DNA of 63,505 nucleotides from an uncultured Actinomycetes bacterium (GTDB lineage Bacteria; Actinomycetota; Thermoleophilia; Solirubrobacterales; Solirubrobacteraceae). Both the position numbers and the translations under genes were made by a program. Location: assembly GCA_937888775.1 (NCBI GenBank), contig CALAQT010000225.1, forward strand, positions 1 to 63,505, read 5' to 3'. Positions 54,558 to 61,810 of the stretch are shown piece by piece. The notes beneath the pieces are model-generated. The model did no database searches. It worked only from the letters and a program-made list of their open reading frames with translations, and had not been told where the DNA came from. Position 1 is the stretch's first letter. Every line of letters starts with the position of its first letter.

Positions 54558-54752
54558 CTAGCTGGGGACGCTGCGCTGTAGGCGGTAGGCGAGGTAGAAG
54601 TGCAGCGCCGCTGGCGCAATCAGCAGCACTCCCCACCAGAAGCCCGAGTAGCACAGATAGGCGGCAAGGGCGAGCAGCCAGATACCGACACCAAAGCGCA
54701 CACGGCCCATGGCGCGACGGTGGCCGTGATCGTACGGCGTTAGACGTTTCAT
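54558..54752 (-). CDS. Small membrane protein
   Basis: 64 residues from ATG 54752 (MKRLTPYDHGHRRAMGRVRF). Two adjacent hydrophobic helices (FGVGIWLLALAAYLCYSGFW and GVLLIAPAALHFYLAYRL) form a hairpin with a positively charged N-terminus. Similar tiny proteins are common in actinobacteria without known function. Upstream in-frame sequence to 54863 is not protein-like. Confidence 0.65.
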   Translation of the reverse strand: MKRLTPYDHGHRRAMGRVRFGVGIWLLALAAYLCYSGFWWGVLLIAPAALHFYLAYRLQRSVPS

Positions 54753-54793
54753 TGACCCGCCTGAAACGGTAGCGCGGCACACGCTCGGGAGCG

Positions 54794-54970
54794 GTGGGCG
54801 CGGGTGGCGGCATGATCTTCGCGACTGAGGACTGTCGCGGTACCTACGAGAGCCTGCTGGCAAAGGGAGTCGAGTTCACGCAGGAGCCGACAGAGCGCTT
54901 CTACGGGACCGACTGCGCGCTACGCGACCCATTCGGGAACCCGCTCCGCTTCACGCAGCCGCTCGGTCGG
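54794..54970 (+). pseudogene. Glyoxalase/VOC-domain C-terminal remnant
   Basis: Reads GGGMIFATEDCRGTYESLLA, KGVEFTQEPTERFYGTDCAL and RDPFGNPLRFTQP, the second half of a VOC-superfamily protein (metal-binding E and the DPxGN end). The first half, which would hold the other metal ligands, is absent; the small membrane gene takes its place on the other strand. The frame then continues without protein character to 55219. Confidence 0.65.
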
Positions 54971-55209
54971 CGTGCCGACGTGGGTGAGGCTGGGGCCGAC
55001 CGGCCGCACGGCTTCATTGAGTACGGAGCGCGTACGACTGCGAAGGCATTCGTCAGGACTGCGCCTGCAGTTCCTCCGCGGACGGCTGGACCACCAGAGG
55101 CGCCATCCACGGTCCTGCCGAGCAGGTCCTGCCAGGAGCTCCCGCCAACGCGTGCCTACCCGCCCTGTAGGGCTCGGATGCTCGGGCACCCGATACCATT
55201 GCGACCCGC

Positions 55210-55282
55210 GGCGAGATAGCTCAGCTGGTAGAGCACGCGACTGAAAATCGCGGTGTCGGCGGTTCAAGTCCGCCTCTCGCCA
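55210..55282 (+). tRNA. tRNA-Phe (GAA)
   Basis: Full cloverleaf: acceptor GGCGAGA pairs with TCTCGCC (55275-55281), discriminator A at 55282. The D arm is GCTCAGCTGGTAGAGC, the anticodon arm CGCGA-CTGAAAA-TCGCG with anticodon GAA, and the T arm GGCGG-TTCAAGT-CCGCC. CCA is not encoded. Two 3'-half copies downstream show it is used as an integration site. A GGGGC-tcccgcg-GCCCC hairpin follows at about 55293-55309. Confidence 0.95.
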
Positions 55283-55455
55283 TCGCCCGACCGGGGCTCC
55301 CGCGGCCCCGCAGGGGTTTAGGACCGCCACCCCCCACCCGTGGTCCTAACCCCGCCGGAATCCCCTGGAATCCAGGAATCCAACGGTATCTCCACGCGCC
55401 AGCCGATTACAAAACCCCTGCAAATGGCCTACTCGTCCGACTCTGAGCCATCGTC

Positions 55456-55498
55456 CTGAAAATCGAGGTGTCGGCGGTTCGAGTCCGCCTCTCGCCAT
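55456..55498 (+). repeat. tRNA-Phe 3'-half copy, att-like
   Basis: 43 bp from ctgaaaatcg to ctcgccat, matching 55241-55283 except two bases (cgcgg to cgagg, ttcaag to ttcgag). It begins exactly in the anticodon loop. No 5' half of a tRNA precedes it. Typical of a leftover attachment site from a tRNA-targeting element. Confidence 0.8.
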
Positions 55499-55576
55499 GC
55501 GCTCGCAACTGGCCCATAGCGGACCCGGGGGCCGCGTTTCCGAGCGCCGGTAGGCCGCGCCGCGCTTCACGCTGAC

Positions 55577-55785
55577 GCCGCCCGAGGAGCCTTAAGCGGG
55601 TTCCTGGTGCCCTACCTCGGGCAGCAGGACCACGAACTGCCGTGGCTGCCTCCGGATCTGGTGCGCCGCGAGGAGGTCGCCGACTACCCGACCGATTTCG
55701 AGGCGATGCCCGCCACCACGATCGAACTCCTCACTCGCCGCGGCGAGCAGGTCACACGATCGCTGCTCGACGCTCACACCCCCAG
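55577..55785 (+). pseudogene. Patatin-like phospholipase C-terminal remnant
   Basis: The plus strand reads GFLVPYLGQQDHELPWLPPD, LVRREEVADYPTDFEAMPAT and TIELLTRRGEQVTRSLLDAH, similar to the C-terminal end of bacterial patatin-like phospholipases (PTDF..M....I..L..RGEQ.TR.L). The catalytic GXSXG and D-G/A parts are absent. It lies between two tRNA-derived repeats, so it is probably chromosomal DNA trapped or trimmed by integration events. Confidence 0.45.
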
Positions 55786-56071
55786 AGCTGTGAGCCATGG
55801 CCGCCGCCAAGACCGTTTGCCCACCACCGTCCCCGCGAGGTGGATCCACTGACAGCAGCACCCCGCGCATCAACTCAAGAGTGGGCGGGTGGGACCGTGT
55901 TCGCGGGCTTCGGGACCCGGAGCGGCGCGCCGGAGCTCGAGCGGTCGGTCGCTTGAAAGTGTCCACCGATCGAGGCGAGCAGACACCGCGCGGCACCGGC
56001 GTGCGCGTCGCTCTCCACGAACACCCTCCGCGAGCCGTCCCATCCGCGTCTTATGCGAACTTACGTTCGCT

Positions 56072-57004
56072 ATGAGCGCAATGCAAATCCAGGACTACAA
56101 GACGCATCTCTTCGAGCAGCTCGACTTCCTACGCTCCTCGATCGAGGCCTATGACGCTGGCAAGGAGCACGAGGCGAAGCGGCTGTCTGTGCCCATCAGG
56201 ACGCTCGTCCACAGCACCGGACGCTCGACGAGTCTCCTTCACCACCTGGGCGTGCAGGACCGTCTCGGCTGGGTCGATCGCGGCGCGCCGGAGCCCCCAC
56301 CCGGAGCGAGGGTCATCTCGTTCGGCCTGTGCGTGGTCCGGATGCGCTTCGACATTGGTGAAACCTTCTACGAGCCTGCCCTCAAAGAGCTGGCGCGCGA
56401 TCGATTCCATCCGCCCGTGTCGTTCGAGGACTGGTGGCGGCGAGTGATCCTGCAGGACCAACGAGGGAACGGATTCAGCCGCGCAGATCTCGTGCTCGCG
56501 CTCGCGAACCAGGATGGCGGCGCGCACATCGACGCCGCGCTCGACGAGAAGTACCGCCAGCTCGCGCGAGAGAACTCGATTGGCTTCACGCAGGGCCAGA
56601 ACCAGCCGATCGCCAACAGCATCGTCCACGCCTCCGTCCGCCACATCGCGGGCGAGTTCGTGCAAACGATCGAGAGCTCGCTCGCCTGGGACGGCGCCCG
56701 CGCGGTCGTCCCGCAGCCAGTCTGCTCGCTGTCGCTCGGCTCCAAGCCGGCCGCTGGTCGGAACGACCCCTGCCCTTGCGGGAGCGGACTGAAGCTCAAG
56801 CAATGCTTCGGGCGCCGGCGCCCGCTCTGCGTGATGGCCCGGCCATCAGATGACTCGCAGGCAGGCGACGTTCACGCCATCCCCGGCAACCCGACGATGG
56901 ATGAGCCGGATCCCTCCGCGCCGCCGTCGATGGTCCTCGACTCGCTGCTTCTCATTCCGGTGGCCCCTCAGCAGAGCCCGTTCCGCCCCCGGCAGGCGGC
57001 ATGA
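56072..57004 (+). CDS. SEC-C motif protein
   Basis: 310 residues from ATG 56072 (MSAMQIQDYKTHLFEQLDFL). The N-terminal ~220 residues are mostly helical (EAKRLSVPIRTLVHSTGRST, FIG-free body RVISFGLCVVRMRFDIGETF, NSIVHASVRHIAGEFVQTIE). Near residue 228 is the zinc-binding SEC-C motif GRNDPCPCGSGLKLKQCFGR. SEC-C occurs at the end of SecA and in many stand-alone proteins, some linked to mobile or defence DNA. The tail after the motif is proline-rich. It lies between the tRNA-derived repeats, so it is cargo of the integrated segment. Confidence 0.8.
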   Translation: MSAMQIQDYKTHLFEQLDFLRSSIEAYDAGKEHEAKRLSVPIRTLVHSTGRSTSLLHHLGVQDRLGWVDRGAPEPPPGARVISFGLCVVRMRFDIGETFYEPALKELARDRFHPPVSFEDWWRRVILQDQRGNGFSRADLVLALANQDGGAHIDAALDEKYRQLARENSIGFTQGQNQPIANSIVHASVRHIAGEFVQTIESSLAWDGARAVVPQPVCSLSLGSKPAAGRNDPCPCGSGLKLKQCFGRRRPLCVMARPSDDSQAGDVHAIPGNPTMDEPDPSAPPSMVLDSLLLIPVAPQQSPFRPRQAA

Positions 57005-57079
57005 CGAGCGATCCGACGGACTTCCGACAGCACGATCTTGAATTCCCCGTTCCGCCGAGGCCTGACAGGAAAATAGCGT

Positions 57080-57736
57080 TCAGGCTGCCACCGCCTCGTG
57101 CAGCGTGACGGTGTGTCCGAGCGTTTCGAGCTGCTTGATGAGGCGTCGGGTTTGGCGTTGGGGGTCGCGTTGGCGGAAGTAGTCGCCGCCGAGGTCGTTG
57201 TAGAGCTCGCCGGTTGAGAGCATGTGCCAGCAGGCGCACAGGATCGAGTGCTTGACAGCACCGAGGGCCTTCTTGTGGCCGCGGCGGGGCTTCAGGCGCG
57301 CGTACTGCGCGGCGAGGTAGACGTCTTTGGTGCGGATCGCGGCGAGCGCTGACTCCTCGAGCGTCCACTCCAGCCACTTCGATCCCTTGCGGGTCTTCCC
57401 GGAGCGGCGCTTACCGGCGGACTGGTCGTTGCCGGGGCACTGCCCGGCCCAGGACGCCAGGTGCTTGGCGGTGGGGAACACGCTCATGTCGGTCCCGATC
57501 TCGGAGATGATGACCTCCGCTGCGCGCCGTTGAACACCGGGGATCGTGCGTAGTAGCTCAACGGCTGGGGCGAAAGGGCGGATCTGCTCCTCGATCGCGT
57601 CGGAGAGCCGGTCGATCTGCTCGTCCAGGAAATCGATATGGGCGAGGATCGCGCCGATCCACAGGGCGTGCACATCATCGAAGCGGCCCTCGAGTGCCTC
57701 CCGCAGCGCGGGTAGCTTTGGCCGGACCCCGTTCAT
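57080..57736 (-). pseudogene. IS110-family transposase, C-terminal part
   Basis: 218 residues: ELLRTIPGVQRRAAEVIISE, FPTAKHLASWAGQCPGNDQS, AGKRRSGKTRKGSKWLEWTL and KKALGAVKHSILCACWHML. This is the transposase-20 domain with its serine, from IS110/IS116-type elements that use a bridge RNA. The N-terminal DEDD (RuvC-like) domain is missing; the sequence is cut at about 57748 by the IS3-family element. The apparent ATG at 57736 is therefore fortuitous. Confidence 0.85.
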
Positions 57737-58809
57737 CGGTCCACCTGCTGTGAGAGCTGGTGGTTGTTGTTGCTGTGAAGGTTAGGGGAGCCGCCGTGTT
57801 GCGGAGGGAGCCCGTAGGGCGACCGGAGCAACGCGGCGGGCGCGGCCTCGCCGGCCCCCCGGGCCGTTTCGGCATGGTTTTCACCTCGCGCCTCTAAAAC
57901 ACGAGTGTTCTCAGGCGATCTGAGGGCCTTCCCGGGGCTGGTCAAGGGAATCACCTTGCCCTCCCTGGTGGACTGGGCCCATGCTCTGGCAAACCGAGCC
58001 GGCGCCATCATGGCGAGCGCGGAGTGGGGCCGGCGCTCGTTGTAGTCCTCGCGCCAGTCAGCGACCATGACCTTGGCCTCGGCGAGGCAGCTGAACTGCT
58101 CGACGGCGAGCAGCTCGTCGCGGACCCTGGAGTTGAACGACTCGACATAGGCGTTCTGCCAGGGGGAGCCCGGGTCGATGTAGGCGCTCCCGGCGCCGGA
58201 GAACCGGCACCAGTCCCGCAGCGCGTTAGCCGTCAGCTCCGGGCCGTTGTCGCAGCGGATGTGCTCGGGCGCCGTGCCCCGTTCTGTGATCAGGCCTTCG
58301 AGCACGGTGACCGTGGCGTCGGCGTCGATGCGCCGCTCGCAGCTCATCGCAAGCGCCTCGCGGGTGAACTCATCGACGATGTTCAGGAGCTTCAGGGTCC
58401 GCCCGTCCGCGGTCTGATCGAACTGGAAGTCAAGCGCCCACACGTGATCGGGGCGCTCCGCACGCAGCCGATCCGCAGGCACCGTCGACTCCCCGAGACG
58501 CTGACGCTTGCGCCGGCGCTGCGGGACGCGCAGGCCCTCCTCGCGCCACAGCCGCTGCACACGCTTACGGTTCACGCTCCAGCCCTCCTCGAGCAGCTCG
58601 GAGTGCGCGCGCCGATAGCCCCAGCGCGGGCGATCCTTCGAGAACTTGCGCAGCCGGCCACGAAGCGCCCCATCATCAGAAGCAACACACGGCTCGCGGC
58701 GCTGGGTCGAGCGGTGCTGCCCGACGATCTCGCACGCCCGACGCTCGGAGATGCCCTTGCGGTCCATCAGCATCAGGACCGCCAGGCGCCGCCGGGCCGG
58801 GCCTACCAA
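57733..58809 (-). CDS. IS3-family transposase OrfB
   Basis: 358 residues if started at the TTG at 58809, which overlaps the orfA stop; a fused product by -1 frameshifting is equally likely. HTH_21 region RPRWGYRRAHSELLEEGWSV, then the rve core with D (VWALDFQFDQTADG), D (HIRCDNGPELTA) and E (NAYVESFNSRVRDELL). The end WREDYNERRPHSALAMMAPA is typical. The frame runs about 14 bp past the inverted repeat into the IS110 remnant, so the last residues are from flanking DNA. Confidence 0.88.
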   Translation of the reverse strand: MVGPARRRLAVLMLMDRKGISERRACEIVGQHRSTQRREPCVASDDGALRGRLRKFSKDRPRWGYRRAHSELLEEGWSVNRKRVQRLWREEGLRVPQRRRKRQRLGESTVPADRLRAERPDHVWALDFQFDQTADGRTLKLLNIVDEFTREALAMSCERRIDADATVTVLEGLITERGTAPEHIRCDNGPELTANALRDWCRFSGAGSAYIDPGSPWQNAYVESFNSRVRDELLAVEQFSCLAEAKVMVADWREDYNERRPHSALAMMAPARFARAWAQSTREGKVIPLTSPGKALRSPENTRVLEARGENHAETARGAGEAAPAALLRSPYGLPPQHGGSPNLHSNNNHQLSQQVDR

Positions 58810-59128
58810 TTTCCCGACGCCACCTCTTTCAAAGCATCGATCTCGAGCTCCTTGTCCGCGACGATCCGCTTCAACCTCTGGTTCTCGCGCTCGAGCTCCT
58901 TCAGCCGCTTCACGTCGTCGGCCTTCATCCCGCCGTACTGAGCGCGCCAGCGGTGAAAAGTGTTCTCGGACACCTCGAGCTCCTTCGCGACGTCCGGGAT
59001 CGTCTTGCCTTCGCCGAGCATCCGTTCGGCCTCCCGCAACTTGCGGACGACCTGCTCCGGTGTGTGCCTGCGTCGCTTCATCAGAGTTCCTTCCTCGTCC
59101 ATCATCACGGACAGGTAGAACTCTCACA
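57749..59128 (-). mobile_element. IS3-family insertion sequence, 1380 bp
   Basis: The ends are TGTGAGAG (57749-57756) and its complement CTCTCACA (59121-59128). Inside are two overlapping reading frames on the minus strand, orfA and orfB, as in IS3 elements that make transposase by frameshifting. No clear target-site duplication is seen (ctgc on the left, agca on the right), and the flanks belong to different genes (IS110 remnant left, DUF4062 remnant right). Recombination after insertion is therefore likely. Confidence 0.75.
58803..59081 (-). CDS. IS3-family OrfA (HTH)
   Basis: 92 residues from ATG 59081 (MKRRRHTPEQVVRKLREAER). The HTH is GKTIPDVAKELEVSENTFHR, then WRAQYGG. A leucine-zipper-like coiled coil follows (VKRLKELERENQRLKRIVAD, KELEIDALKEV), as in all IS3 OrfA proteins. 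It regulates and helps the transposase. Its stop overlaps the orfB start region. Confidence 0.9.
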   Translation of the reverse strand: MKRRRHTPEQVVRKLREAERMLGEGKTIPDVAKELEVSENTFHRWRAQYGGMKADDVKRLKELERENQRLKRIVADKELEIDALKEVASGNW

Positions 59129-60165
59129 AGCACCGGACCGAACCTACGGGGTCGCGCCACGAGGACTCCCGCCGTGCCCTGCTCGACGAGCTCGGTCGCT
59201 GCGACATCGTCGTGCTCCTGCTCGGTGCCGAGTACGGTGAGCGCACCGAGCGCGGTGTCAGCGCGACGGAGGACGAGTTCAACGAGGCTGTGACCAGAAG
59301 CATCCCCGTGGTTGCGCTTGTCCAGAACGTCGAGCGCTCACCAGAGCAGGACGCGTTCGTGGCAAGGGTCCGGGGCACCTGGAGCGACGGGCGCTTCGCC
59401 CCGGAGTTCACTGACGCGGCTGATGTCGGCTTCGCGGTCGTCAGCGCGCTCAACGCCTGGCGCCATCGCGGCGCGAGCAGCGAGCATCAGACGGTGGCCC
59501 TCGAGCGCGCCCGCACCCTTGCCGTGGGATCCGGTCGCGCCGGCCAGAGCCACAGTGGCTCCAAGGTGCGCATCGTCTTCGCTCCCGTGGCGGACCGGGT
59601 GCTGATCGACGCCGTCATGCTCGGCGAGGCTGGCCTCGTCGACGACCTCGGCATGAGCATCCGAATGAGCGGCCTCGTAGGTCACGACATGGCCATGACG
59701 CACCGTCTGACCGCCGATGGCGTTGAGTTCGAGGCCGTCAGCGCCCGGGACTTCGAGCGGCTGCATTTCCTGGTCGCGAAGGACGGGGCGATCCTCGCCG
59801 AGGGCGCTGTGTCAGGTACCGGCGTCTTCGGCTCCTCCGTGATTGAGGCTCCAAGGGTTCGCCGCGTCATCGAGCAGGGCTGCGCCTTCACGCACGACGC
59901 CTGGGGAAGGATCGACCGTCGCGATGACGTCCGCGAGCTGGCAGTCACTGTCGCTGTTCCGGACGCATCGATGAAGGTTTACAGCGACTCGGAGTTCACC
60001 GGCAGCTCGCTCAGCATGGGCAGCGTGTTCGGCTCGCCACCCGTCGTCGTCGCGCCCGACCCGCCGCTCACCGCGAGGCGGGAGGAGCTCGGCACCCCCG
60101 AGCTCGTCGAGAGGCTCGCCGCCGAGGTTCGTCAAGCGTTTGTGCTCGCGGGCCGCTCCCGCTGA
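59129..60165 (+). pseudogene. DUF4062 protein lacking its N-terminus
   Basis: The frame is open from the IS border and reads EDSRRALLDELGRCDIVVLL, LGAEYGERTERGVSATEDEF and NEAVTRSIPVVALVQ, the second half of a DUF4062 domain (a TIR/SEFIR-like fold found in NTPase and defence proteins). The body continues for about 230 residues (SGSKVRIVFAPVADRVLIDA, FVLAGRSR). The first strand and start are lost to the IS3 element; a downstream start at 59212 (CTG/ATG-like, LLLGAEYGE) would not restore the domain. Product, if any, is unlikely to be functional. Confidence 0.7.
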
Positions 60166-60378
60166 GGGTCTGCCGCCGGCCGGTCGGATAGAAAGCCATG
60201 CGCGTAGTTGACTGTGGCGCTGGCTTCCGGGGGTGGTGCCCCGGAAGCCCCGTCCACGCCCGTGGAGTGTGTCCGGTCGCGGTGAGATCCTGGAACGAGC
60301 CTGGTGCTGGGCGGCTCACCACCGCCCGTCCTGTGGCTCCGGGCCCCAATGTCAGCTAAACGCAAAGGGGATTTCCCG
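60166..60378 (+). promoter_or_regulatory. Structured leader with three perfect hairpins
   Basis: GGCTTCCGGGG-gtggtg-CCCCGGAAGCC (60222-60249, 11 bp perfect), TCCACG-cc-CGTGGA (60253-60266) and GGGCGG-ctcacca-CCGCCC (60307-60325) lie one after another. The first may terminate the DUF4062 remnant. The set directly precedes the gene at 60379, and aaagggga 6-7 bases before that ATG is a good ribosome-binding site that decides the start. Confidence 0.55.
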
Positions 60379-60786
60379 ATGACCCATTTGTTCTCTCTCG
60401 CGGCACAGAAGGCGGGCTTCGAGGCTCACGCCAACGTCGAGGCCGACGGTCTCGGCATCATCGTCAACACCGACCAGGGGCCGATCCACGCGCGCGGAAC
60501 TGACGCCGCGATCCGCGCGGCCCGCGACTACATCGGCCAGTTCCTTGGGCCCGCGAGCCACGGCCATATCCCGTGGGGAGTCCTCGTCACCGTCTCCGAG
60601 GGGGTTGCGGCGTACGGTGAGTGGCCACTCTCAGGCGGCGGCGGCTCGCCGACCTTCCAGGAATCAGCGCTTGTACGGATCCGCCGGCGCTGGCACGACC
60701 ACGGCCCCCTGTCGGCGCTCGAGAACGCGATCGAGATCATCCACGCCTACAATCGCCGTCCGGCCCGCCGCAGACACGCCGCATAG
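60379..60786 (+). CDS. Hypothetical protein
   Basis: 135 residues from ATG 60379, selected by the aaagggga box; an ATG at 60349 is the alternative. Small alpha/beta protein: THLFSLAAQKAGFEAHANVE, GLGIIVNTDQGPIHARGTDA, AIRAARDYIGQFLGPAS, ENAIEIIHAYNRRPARRR. There are no Cys and no membrane segment. I do not recognise the family. It lies within the segment ended by the 60987 tRNA-Phe 3'-half copy and behind a structured leader. Confidence 0.65.
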   Translation: MTHLFSLAAQKAGFEAHANVEADGLGIIVNTDQGPIHARGTDAAIRAARDYIGQFLGPASHGHIPWGVLVTVSEGVAAYGEWPLSGGGGSPTFQESALVRIRRRWHDHGPLSALENAIEIIHAYNRRPARRRHAA

Positions 60787-60986
60787 CCATCCTGCCGGGC
60801 TTGGCCTCGGTTTGGGTTTGGGCCGACGAACACCGCCCGTAGGCCCAAACCTCCCGGTATCCACGGGTATCCGCCGGTATCTCAGCGGATGGCGCGGGCC
60901 TTGGACACCACCAAAGACAGCCCAAAATGCCAGCAAACACGGGCCTTTTGCTAGGCTCCGCATGACGAACCAGGTTGGTCGCCCCA

Positions 60987-61033
60987 CGACTGAAAATCGC
61001 GGTGTCGGCGGTTCAAGTCCGCCTCTCGCCATC
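60987..61033 (+). repeat. tRNA-Phe 3'-half copy, att-like (47 bp identical)
   Basis: cgactgaaaatcgcggtgtc through ctcgccatc is identical to 55238-55284 over 47 bp. The preceding bases (ggttggtcgcccca) are not tRNA. Perfect identity suggests a recent or functional attachment site that closes a 5.7-kb segment starting at the tRNA-Phe gene. Confidence 0.85.
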
Positions 61034-61130
61034 ACACGACCCGGGTTGCCACCTCGGGAGCAAGCCGCCCATTCATCGCGCGGACCAAATCAATTGGGGG
61101 GTACCAGACCACCGCGCGCGACAATAGAGA

Positions 61131-61577
61131 GTGCGCGATAACAGCCCGTCCTCCGCCTCGCCATACGACGCCGGCTCGAGCATCCCCAGACTTGACCCGC
61201 GCGACATCGCACTGATCGCGGAGCGAGTCGCCGAGCTTCTGTCGCAGGATGGCGGCACGACCCGCCCGGTGCGCCTAGTCGATGCGGCTGCCGTCGCGGA
61301 GAAGCTCGGCGTCGATCGCGATTGGGTGTACGCGCACGCCCGGGAACTCGGGGGCGTCCGCCTGGGCGGCGCCCGCGGCCGGCTGCGCTTCGACCTCGAG
61401 CGGGTCGAGCGGGCGCTGCAATGCCGCGACGAGCACGAGGTCAAGCGGACCCCGACGCGGCGACGCCCGCGCGGCGGAGCGCAGCTCTTCAGCGTCGAGC
61501 TGCTGCCATGCCGCGAGGTATCATCACCCGCTCAAGCAAGAAGCGGCCGGGCGACGCGCCAACGCCCCCGGCCCTGA
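61131..61577 (+). CDS. Excisionase-like HTH protein next to integrase
   Basis: 148 residues, GTG start. VRLVDAAAVAEKLGVDRDWV, then YAHARELGGVRLGGARGRLR and FDLERVERAL, is a winged MerR-like HTH as in recombination directionality factors. It matches the frameshifted protein at 15754-16337. The first ~35 residues contain IPRLDPRDIALIAERVAELL, also shared in style. It lies 233 bp upstream of the tyrosine recombinase, the usual place for a directionality factor. Confidence 0.8.
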   Translation: MRDNSPSSASPYDAGSSIPRLDPRDIALIAERVAELLSQDGGTTRPVRLVDAAAVAEKLGVDRDWVYAHARELGGVRLGGARGRLRFDLERVERALQCRDEHEVKRTPTRRRPRGGAQLFSVELLPCREVSSPAQARSGRATRQRPRP

Positions 61578-61810
61578 CACCGGGAGGTACCCCGATGCAC
61601 CACAAGCCTAGTAATCAGTCCCTCCACAGGGATACCGGCTCCAGGCGCCCGTCGTGAGGTTTCGCGACTACGCCGCCGCTTGGACATCCCGGCGGAGCGC
61701 GCGCGCGAGCACGCTAGCCGAGTACAGTCGCCGCGTGAGCCAGATCCTTCCCGGCCGCACGGTGAGTGACATGACGCGCCTCACAAACCGCGCGAGAGGA
61801 TGGCGAGCGC

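Noticed and set aside
59212..60165. Complete gene starting at 59212
   Set aside because: The DUF4062 reading continues upstream to the IS border, so this is an internal start in a truncated gene.
60664..61035. Minus-strand ORF starting MARGGLEPPTPRFS, also near 55346-55570
   Set aside because: This peptide is the antisense translation of the tRNA-Phe 3' half, a well-known spurious ORF beside tRNA-derived att sites.
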